DNA from: Magnolia sinica
Lineage: Eukaryota; Streptophyta; Magnoliopsida; Magnoliales; Magnoliaceae
Assembly (NCBI RefSeq): GCF_029962835.1
Contig: NC_080591.1
Span: 42,787,501-42,851,500, forward strand
Direction of reading: 5' to 3'
Length of the DNA: 64,000 nt
Part shown: positions 56,336 to 64,000 of the stretch, piece by piece
Layout: each line of letters opens with the position of its first letter
Numbering within the stretch: position 1 is the first letter of the stretch
Notes under the pieces: generated by a model
Seen by the model: only the letters and a program-made list of their open reading frames with translations
Told to the model about the DNA's origin: nothing
Database searches by the model: none
Made by a program: the position numbers and the translations under genes

Positions 56336-57093
56336 GCCCCAGGACCATGATATACTTAGGTTATAGCAAAAGGGTGTCTGTTTTGGCCAAACGAGGCTCA
56401 TTCAGAGGCCCATTACTCACCTGTGTCATGGAGTAAGTTCCCTGACCATGGATCTAAGCCAGGTTATGATTTCGGCTTGGTCGGATTAGTGGATCGACCG
56501 TGGAGGACCTGTATCAATTCAATGGTCATCGTCAGTCGATCAGGGCCATAAGTATACCGAATGTGTAGGGAAATTTCTCTGATCAAAGGGTATAACTTGG
56601 TCAGAATCTAACAGTCTGAAGTCTTCAATTTCATCCGTAAGCGAATGGTCTAATTAACTTAAGTTTTGGTTCATTTTCTAAAGATATTCGTGTTTCTCAC
56701 ACACTTTGCTTAGGGCTCATGTTGTGCATTTCTAGATACTATTTGGGCTCGATTCCCGCAATAGTTGTCAAGCCCAGTAAGGTGGTCATTACCTTATAGT
56801 TTTGTGGTAATTAGACTTTCGACGCGCGGTCTAGGTCTGATATGGAGTTTTAATGTGCTCCCAAGAGCAACTGGGTTTTGGGATTTCTTCGAGGTTTTTA
56901 AGTAATGTTGAGTTAGCGATTTTATTGGTTTTGGGTCTTGTGATTCATATAGATAGTGGCTTAAGGTAATCCACCGATTAGTTTAGTTTAGTACTTAATT
57001 AATTTTTGTCTAATTTCCATAGTATACGATCTTTAGGGATTTCTGCCTAAGGTGGTACTCGGGTCTTTGTACGTATTTTTCCGAGACGTTATA
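56336..57093 (-). mobile_element. Proximal quarter of the minus chromovirus 3' LTR
   Basis: Read on the minus strand, starts TATAACGTCTCGG (TGTAA expected) after the polypurine tract and runs through ACAAAGACCCGAGTACCACC and TAACCTAAGTATATC to about LTR position 758. Continuation lies at 43619-41325, across the nested plus element. About 100 bp of LTR appear to be missing at the joint. Confidence 0.8.
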
Positions 57094-57691
57094 ATCTACC
57101 CCCTTTAAAGAAAAATTTCATCATCGAAATTAGTACATTTTCGTACTCCTCGAGAATTTGAGGGTAGTTCTTAAAGACTTTGGCTTCTATTTCCCAAGTA
57201 GTCGTTTCCTCCGTGTGGTGAGTCCATAATACTTTCACATGCAGGATCACTTTGCTGCGTAGCACTTGTTCCTTCCTTTCAAGAATACGTGTTAGTCGTA
57301 GTACATAGGTAGCATCTTCACTCAACTGCACCTGCTCTCACTTGATAATGTGAGTAGGATCAGGAACGTATTTCTTCAGCATCGATACGTGAAATACGTT
57401 GTGCACGCCGGCGAGTGGTGTAGGCAAGGCGAGGTGGTATGCTACCACACCCACTCGGTCTAGAATTTGGAATGAGCCAATGAATTTCAATGTGAGTTTC
57501 CCCTTCTTGCCAAATTGGAGGACTCCCTTCATTAGGAAAACCTTTAGGAATACATGGTCCCCAACCTCAAATTCTAGTTGTAGACGTCCAGTATCGGCGT
57601 AGCTCTTCTGTCTGCTCTGTGTTGTAAGAAGTCGACGCCTAATAATGTCGATCTTTTCTGAGGTCGCCTGTACTAAATCTGGGCCAATCAA
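57089..57691 (-). pseudogene. Integrase C-terminus and chromodomain (minus chromovirus)
   Basis: SLIGPDLVQATSEKIDIIRR, VFLMKGVLQFGKKGKLTLKF, VFHVSMLKKYVPDP, a TGA near 57338, and the chromodomain with VKVLWTHHTEETTTWEIEAK. Here the frame across VFLMKGVL is intact, which shows that the plus copy carries an extra base there. Confidence 0.87.
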
Positions 57692-58531
57692 ACTCTTCTC
57701 ACCAACTTCTGCTCAACAATGCGATGCTCGACATGGACGCCCATATAGAGCTTCGTTGGGAGGCATGTCAATGCTCGCTTGAAAGCTGTTTTTATAGGAG
57801 AACTCTTCATAGGGAAGATAGTCATCCCAACTGTCTTTGAAATCGAGCACATATGCCCGCAACATATCTTCTAATGCCTGATTTACCCGTTCTGTCTGCT
57901 CGTCAGTCTGTGGGTGGAATATGGTACTGAACTTTAGTTTCACTCCCATTGCTTCTTGGATTCGAGTCCAAAAGATCGACGTGAATTGCATGTTTCGATC
58001 TGACACAATCTCCATAGGCACTCTATGCAGCCGTACAATCTCCTTGATGTATAGCTTGGCTAAATCATCTGTTGAGTTTGAGACTCTAATCAGGAGGAAA
58101 TGAGCCGATTTCGTCAATCGGTCCACAATCACCCAAATGGAGTCATGTCCCTTCCTCATCTTTGGTAACCTGAAAATGAAATCCATAGATATGAAGTCCC
58201 ACTTTCATTCAGCTATGGGCATGGGCTGAAGTAAACCGGGAGGTCGGCGATGCTCGGCCTTGACTTGCTGGCATGTGAGACAATGAGATACATAATCTAC
58301 TATGTGGGCCTTCATGTTGTCCCACTAGTACGAATGCTTCATATCTCGATACATCTTTGTACTACCAGGATGCATCGCTATCTTCAAATTGTGAGCAACT
58401 TCGAGAACTTTCGTTTTCAAGTCATGAAGATTCGGGACACATAGGTGGCCACGATAACGTAAACCCCCATCCGAACCAACTCTCCATTCAGAGTCTTCAT
58501 CGTCACTAGCTTTTTTCCTCATCTTCATCAA
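57692..58531 (-). pseudogene. Integrase core (minus chromovirus)
   Basis: H2C2 part HNLKIAMHPGSTKMYRDMKHSY, followed by a TAG where the plus copy has Trp; then [11 protein letters not shown]. Core MDFIFRLPKMRKGHDSIW keeps the first catalytic Asp; IVSDRNMQFTSIFW the second; EQTERVNQALEDMLRAY the Glu. A stop follows ASHC at 57713. Confidence 0.87.
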
Positions 58532-59115
58532 TCATTCATCTTCTCTTTGAGCCACAATGATTCGATCATCAATAAGTGGTTACATGCGGATGTGTGTGAT
58601 GCTCTTGAACGACTCCTCTACTGTAAACTTCTGTTCGAAGTCTCACACAAATTCTAACATGTTCCATTCTTCAATCATTAGCGGAGCCATAAATTCTATT
58701 GTCATCTTGCTGCTCAATGTATCAGCCACAAGGTTTGCCTTGCCAGGATGGTAGGAAACCTCAAACTTGAAGTCTTTCAAGGTTTCCATCCATCGTCGTT
58801 GCCTCATATTCAGGTCTCTCTACGAGAATATGTGCTTGAGGCTCTTATGGTCACAAAAAGAGCTTGAACTCCTCTTCATAGGGGTAATGTCTCTAGAGCT
58901 TTAATGCGAAGATGACAGCCGCTAATTTTAGGTCATGCATGGGGTAGTTTTCTTTGTGTTTCCTCAACTGTCGGGATGCATAGGCAATCACTCTGTCCTT
59001 CTGCATAAGAACACAACCTAAACCAATATAGGACATGTCGGTGTATATCGTATATCTAACCCCTTGCTCTGGCAATACTAGCACGGGTGCAGACGTCAAC
59101 TTGTCCTTCAATTCT
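58532..59115 (-). pseudogene. RNase H and linker (minus chromovirus)
   Basis: [34 protein letters not shown] and, after a frameshift near 58890, [15 protein letters not shown] sequence. The region 58540-58890 is shifted more than once. Confidence 0.8.
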
Positions 59116-60045
59116 TAAAAGGTTGCTTCAGCTTTCTCATTCCAGGCAAACTTAAGATCCTTTCGAGTAAGCTGAGACAACGGTCTGGCTATCTTAGAAA
59201 AATCTTTGATGAATCAGCGATAGTAGCCAGCAAGCCTAGAAAACTCCTCACTTTGGTAACCGAACTGGTTGATCCCAGTCCTGAACTGTGGTTACCTTAG
59301 CAAGGTCTACTGCGATACCTTCCTTGGACACCACATGACCCAGGAACTTAACTTATTCCTTTCAGAAGTCACATTTCTTGTACTGAGCAAATAACTGGTT
59401 CTTCCTGAGAGTATCGAAGACTTCTCGCAGGTGCTCTTCGTGATCCTTTCGGGTCCTAGAGTATATCAAAATGTCATCTATAAATATGATGATGAACCTG
59501 TACAGGTACGGCCAAAACACCTGGTTTATGAGGACCATGAACATTGCCGGTACATTTGTTACTCCAAACGACATTAGAAGGAACTCATAGTGCCCAAAAC
59601 TAGTCATGAATGCCATTTTCTGCACATCTTCATTCCTGATGCGCAATTGATGATATCCAGACTATAAGTCAATCTTTGAGAAATACCATGCCCCTTTCAA
59701 CTGGTCGAACAGATCTTCTATCCTAGGAAAGGGATACTTGTTCTTCACTGTAACTTGATTCAACCTGCGATAATCAATACACAATCGCAGCGATCCGTCT
59801 TTCTTCTTTACAAACAACACAGGTGCTCCCTAAGGAGATACACTCGATCGTATGAAATTTGCATCCAATAGATTATTGATCTGTCTCCTCAGCTCCTCCA
59901 TTTCACATGGAGGTATGTGATATGTCGATAGAGAAATGGGTGTCATACCAGGCACAAAGTCGAAAGTAAAGTCGATCTTGCGCCGAGGAGGTATTCCAGG
60001 TATCGTTCTGAACACATCTGTGAAATCTTGGACTACGGGTGGTCC
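59116..60045 (-). pseudogene. Reverse transcriptase (minus chromovirus)
   Basis: MFRTIPGIPPRRKIDFTFDF, STYHIPPCEMEELRRQINNL, then TAG at 59832-59830 in SP-stop-GAPVLF, the same codon as in the plus copy. Then sequence for [19 protein letters not shown] and YFSKIDL, and 59646-59362 open with RIRNEDVQKMAFMTSFGHYE and the active-site FIDD (near 59475). Later parts are frameshifted. Confidence 0.85.
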
Positions 60046-60700
60046 CCAAGTGTCGGACCATCAACATTTCCTAGCAAGGTAGCATAACAGCTAATGCAGT
60101 ACTACCAACTGACCTGAATTGGAAAAGTAAAGGTCGTGCCCTCAGGTGCATGTACTGTCACCAATCTAGTATTGTAGTCGATCTCTGCCTTCATCTCGGT
60201 GAGCCAATCCATACCGAGGATGACATCGTAATGACATAATGGGGCAACAACCAGGTCAACGAGCACTGTTTTACTTCCTGAGTCTATCGAGCAACCCTTA
60301 CAAATCTTGGTAGATTCTGAGAAAGTCCCTATAGCGGTAAGGAGTCTCATCCCAATCATAAGAGTAGTTTCCAACCCTCGTCTATTGACTGCTGTGCTGA
60401 TACTATCGAAATAGTGGACCCGGTGTCCACCAATAGGAAGACTGGTGTACCTTGGACAGTGCTGTGACTTCGAAAGCCAATGGTGCTGCGGTTGCTGCCT
60501 CGGATGCTTCAGCTGTAAGTGAGTGCACTTCAGCTTGTTGAGGATGATTTGGCTGCGCTGTCATAGGTCATTGAAGCGGCCTACTTCGAGGTACATTCGG
60601 TCTATAAAAAGGTTGTGCTGGAACTGCTGATCGTAGAGGTGGAGCTAAAATGGCTTGTGGTAACTGACGGTTGATCTTCTGAGGCGACGTAAAGCCGTTA
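60046..60700 (-). pseudogene. Aspartic protease and linker (minus chromovirus)
   Basis: LLVDTGSTIS-type active site at about 60440-60415 in one frame; 60374-60102 then continues with CSIDSGSKTVLVDLV and YDVILGMDWLTEM. A frameshift separates the two. A Pro/Gln-rich linker precedes it (60460-60700). Confidence 0.82.
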
Positions 60701-61796
60701 TCCCTCATCTTGGTAAAGCAATAAGTGTCTGTATGGCCCATCCTCTTACAGTAGGTGCACCATAAATTAGATCACTTCTGCTGAGTCGGTGGAGCCATAA
60801 GCCTGGGAGGTGAATCTGGACATGGCCTCTTGCCGAGGAATGGTCGGTTTGGCAAGTAAGGTTGAGGACTCAGGCCTATGGGCATACGCGTACGGGACAG
60901 TTTGTCCCCATCCTGCTCAACTCGTAGGGACATGTTCACTAACTCAACATAATTGGGAATGCTGGTGTAACACATCTTTGTGCGGATTTCTGGCTGCAGA
61001 CCCTCTGAAAATCGCCGCATCTTCATCGGCTCATCTACTAGTATCAAAGGAGCATATTTAGCTAGCTCTGTGAATCTATTCTCATACTTTGACATAGATA
61101 TTCTTCCCTGTCGGAGGTGAAGGAACTCACCCTCCTTTTCATTACGGTAAGTGAGGGGGAAGTATTTTTCATAGAAGCGGGTCTCAAACGCATCCTATGT
61201 CCATACGTATCCAGGGATAACTGTTCGTAGGACGCTATCCCACCAGAGACTGGCCTCCTTCTCAAACATATAAGTAATTGACTAAACCTGCTCTACCTCA
61301 GTGTAGTGCAATGGTTTCAACATCTTGGATATGCGGTCGAACCAATATTCAGCTTCTCGGGCCTATAAGTGCCCGCAAAGGTGGTAGGTCGGAAACACTG
61401 GAAGCATTCGAATAGACCGCAGGCATTTATATTTCCAGCAGGCTGCACAGGTGGTGCAAGCCAGACCATATTCATGTTTTGGGCAAGGGCCCCCACAATA
61501 TTGGTCCAAACTTGCTGCTGCTGCTGCATTAGGAGCATCATCTACTTTAACCTATCAGGAGGAGGAGCCGCCTATAACATGTGTGGCGTCGAGGTACATG
61601 CACGGCTCTGTCCTGGAACCGGTGGTGCACTAGGTGTTGGCCCATTGGTGGGGCTAGTGGCCGGATGCAAATTTGGCATGGTGTCACTATTAGGGCCCAA
61701 ATTGGGGTCCATGTGGCTATTGCTTAGGGGAGGTGCCCCATCAAACGATCTGCCAAATGCAAGACATGTCATATTCTGAGTAGTCTTCGAAGGCAT
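60701..61796 (-). pseudogene. gag of the minus chromovirus, broken
   Basis: Start MPSKTTQNMTCLAFGRSFDG at 61796; Pro-rich region; MMLLMQQQQQVWTNIVGAL at 61541; capsid pieces (LWWDSVL-like at about 61250, FRLHLRQGRISMSKYENRF region at 61130-61070) and 61095-60772 open with FTELAKYAPLILVDEPMKMR and FSEGLQPEIRTKM. The zinc knuckle is near 60765-60720 (WCTYCKRMGHTD-like). Several frameshifts. Confidence 0.82.
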
Positions 61797-62093
61797 TCCC
61801 TATATACAACATAGGATACAACACATGTAAGATTTAATATAATAACACACACTTATTCAAACATTATCCACATTCCAATTAAAAAGAAGCTTCATGCATT
61901 TCATTTACCCAAAATTGTCACAATACATGAGATATAGTCTTACATGGATCATGACAGAAGATGCATGTGAGCTAATCTAGTACAAGTTTCACACCAACTA
62001 TTTTAACATACCACTAGGCCTACAAGGGCTACTGCATAGAAAGACCAGAAACAAAGAAAAACAACTGACGACCACAATATGTGACTAGTCTGC

Positions 62094-63454
62094 TTACTCA
62101 GGTGAAGGTGGAGGCACACCCTTATTCTGCATACAGCACAGGAGGGCCTTCAGAGTGCGAGACATCTTCTTAAATTTCTGCTTCATATAAGCCTGACTCT
62201 CTTTAAGCTTTTGCTTTAATTCGGCCTGGGTCTCCTTGATTTCCTGACTCAGAGCAGCCTGATTTTCTTCAATCTGAGCTAGGCAGACTTCTAAGGGGGC
62301 CCGATCACGGCGGTCGTCATGCGTGGCAGTAGGAGGCTCCCTATGCATATCTTGGGCCTCCCCTTCTTCCTCTTCCTGCTCTTCCTCATTAGTTCCTTCC
62401 TCAGTGCTCTCCTCGCCACTGCCTTCCTCATCATTGTCTTACTCATCTTCACTCCCTTCTTTCTCCTCACTCTCTTCCTCAATCTCATCCCCATATTCAT
62501 TAAGCCCTGCCTGACATTGCCTAGGGCCTATGCCCATATTGTTAAGCATAATCTCACTGATGATATGAATCGGGGCAACGTCACCCATATGGAGTCTGAA
62601 ACTGAAATGATGGGCAATTTTACAAATAAGTCGGCTAAAGGGAAGTGAGGCATCTCCCCGTATGGATCGTGTAGTATCCCCAATCTGAGATAGGACAAAT
62701 GTAGGTAGGCATAGCTTGTCTCCCTGACCAGCTCTGTATAAGAAATCAACCATGAGGCGAGTGCACTCTGTGCGGTTGCTCCACCTTGTATATATGTTAT
62801 ACGTAAATATGTGGTGGAGTAGGCAGAAATCATTTATAAATTTGGTCGATGCCAGGTTATTTCCTCACCTCCACTGCTCAAGCTGGCCTTAGAGGAAACA
62901 GGTGCGACGATTCCATTCTCGTTCACTGGTAAAGTTTTTCTCACTAGTATGTATAAGTCCACGCTCCATACCCATGATTCGAGCTATCATATTAACATTG
63001 ACTATGGCTTGCTCTTTCCCAAAGGGATATTAAACTGTAGCGGCTCCAGTAGTGGGTCCCGTATATGAGTATAGAAGGCACGCACTGCTCCTTCACTCAC
63101 ATGAGTATTTCCCTCAAATATGGGACCCCAACCATTTTCTAGGAGCATGTCCATCACTGGGTACAGTCCAAATAACCTTTCACCAACATGGGCCTCGAAT
63201 ACCACTCTACGGTTATAGTACCTACCTAATTCAATGCCCGTCGGTAGTGATCTTTCAATGAGGATCCGTGGGTCAAGATCTCGTTTCGATTTCCTTTCTT
63301 GATCGGCACTTGTGCTTGCTTTTGTGCCTGCTTTCTTCCTTGGACGAGTTGGGCACCTAGGCCCAGCTTCATATGTGGACGCCCTTCTCTTTCCCATGAG
63401 GGAAAGGAGTGTGGAAAAGGAAAAGATGGTAGCCACTAGCTCAGAAAGAGCCAT
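62094..63454 (-). pseudogene. Accessory ORF of the minus chromovirus, upstream of gag
   Basis: Start MALSELVATIFSFSTLLSLM at 63454, then a basic stretch and RRVVFEAHVGERLFGLYPVM, GAVRAFYTHIRDPLLEPLQF; after a shift, LVKFTSDTFVLRP-like decayed sequence, MVDFLYRAGQGDKLC and LPFSRLICKIAHHFSFRLHM with APIHIISEIMLNNMGIG (62753-62439), a Glu-rich linker, and a coiled coil (LEVCLAQIEENQAALSQEI) to TLKALLCC at 62094-62348. Architecture identical to 47546-48800. Function unknown. Confidence 0.8.
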
Positions 63455-64000
63455 GGAAGTGAAGAAAGTTTGAAGGATGAGATGGGTTGGTGGGTTTTGG
63501 GGTTTATGAGACACAAAGGTGGGTTTGTGTGCTCAAATGAGAGGAAATAAGGGAGATAGAAGGTGGTAGTAGATGGGTTTTGAGGAAAATGGTGGAGGGT
63601 GGGTATGTAATGAAGAAGAGGAAGAAGATTGAGTATGGAATGAAGATTTGAGAGGGAAAATGAGATTTTTGAGGGGTTTGGAGAGCTTGGATGGAGTGAA
63701 ATGGAGGAATAAGAGACAAAGGGGGTAAAATTGAGGGCCCCACACATGTGCAAAGGGGCAGCGGGCAGCCGGACTCGTGGGCCCACCGCAACTCGCTGGA
63801 GAGGGGCGCGGCACGCCACCGTTGGAGCGGTGCACCCGTGGTCCACTGGACCGTGGGTGGTGCCACCACCTAGGGCCGGTGGCCTCCCCCCTAGGGTGTC
63901 AGAAAGATGTGGGAGACCCCCTAGGTCCCACCGAAAAATGAGTTTTGGGCCCCTATGCCTGTGTGAGGTGTTTTCGGGTTCCATCTTGCACATATTCACG
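63455..64000 (-). other. Leader of the minus chromovirus
   Basis: CT-rich leader (GA-rich on the plus strand) up to the window edge, co-linear with 47020-47545 of the plus element, including a GTGGGNCCCACCG segment. The Ser/Pro-rich minus-strand ORFs here are low-complexity translations. Confidence 0.65.

Larger units (their letters stand above)
57089..64000 (-). mobile_element. Ty3/gypsy chromovirus (Tekay/Del-like), minus strand
   Basis: Internal region of a second element of the same family, with the same gene order: accessory ORF, gag, protease, RT, RNase H, integrase, chromodomain, polypurine tract (57094-57109). Its 5' LTR and primer-binding site lie beyond the right edge; by analogy with the plus element the LTR should end near 64240. 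More frameshifts than in the plus copy. Confidence 0.88.

Noticed and set aside
56336..57093. Independent solo LTR
   Set aside because: It directly abuts the polypurine tract of the minus element and is complemented by 41325-43619, so it is part of that element's split 3' LTR.
63436..64000. Pro/Ser-rich minus-strand proteins at the right edge
   Set aside because: Translations of the CT-rich leader, matched by the non-coding leader of the plus element.

Overview
Plant nuclear DNA, almost entirely transposon-derived. The window holds several LTR retrotransposons with plant-type primer-binding sites, one CACTA DNA transposon, many microsatellites, and two short broken pieces of host-type genes. 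I see no intact protein-coding gene, tRNA, rRNA or CRISPR array. Dispersed GTGGGCCCCACC...ATGTATGTG...CCGTCCATC repeats (1-1145, 5991-7200, 29440-29720, around 35200) recur across the window. From memory such repeats are common in magnoliid genomes (Magnolia, Liriodendron, Lauraceae), so a magnoliid or other early-diverging angiosperm is my best guess. This is inference.

Layout. 1-7691: a mosaic of old LTR pieces in both orientations, rich in tandem repeats, with one LTR end plus primer-binding site at 3652-3669. 7692-18351: a complete but mutated Ty1/copia element of Sirevirus type, with 1.85-1.88 kb LTRs, a GAAAG target duplication, gag, pol, an extra ORF after RNase H, and several polypurine tracts. 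18352-22620: remains of the invaded LTR, then a Tat-like Ty3 element whose gag is joined directly to the C-terminal end of an integrase. 23209-30080: three exon-like pieces of an unidentified minus-strand gene, with a CACTA transposon (23810-29374, TTA duplication) in the intron between two of them; the transposon carries an enolase-like exon. 31226-31583: exon 1 of a dynamin-related GTPase pseudogene. 31911-33250: an LTR piece with a 68-bp minisatellite. 33262-41324: a second, 5'-truncated copia element, split inside RNase H by a 3.85-kb solo LTR (CCGAA duplication). 41325-64000: two Ty3/gypsy chromovirus (Tekay/Del-like) elements with about 3.1-kb LTRs. The plus-strand one (43620-56335) sits inside the 3' LTR of the minus-strand one, whose LTR is therefore split into 41325-43619 and 56336-57093.

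The most notable signal is an accessory ORF present in all four of the better-preserved retrotransposons: twice in copia elements downstream of RNase H (14847-15974, 39431-40546) and twice in chromoviruses upstream of gag (47546-48800, 62094-63454). All four share a conserved domain containing an 'NxYPxG/R' block and a 'PF..L...LA' plus 'PIH' block; three clearly keep an acidic linker, and all end in a coiled coil. The same gene therefore sits in two unrelated superfamilies at opposite ends of the coding region. Every pol gene is broken, mostly by changes explicable as C-to-T on one strand or the other, as expected of old methylated repeats. Positions derived by hand may be off by a base or so.
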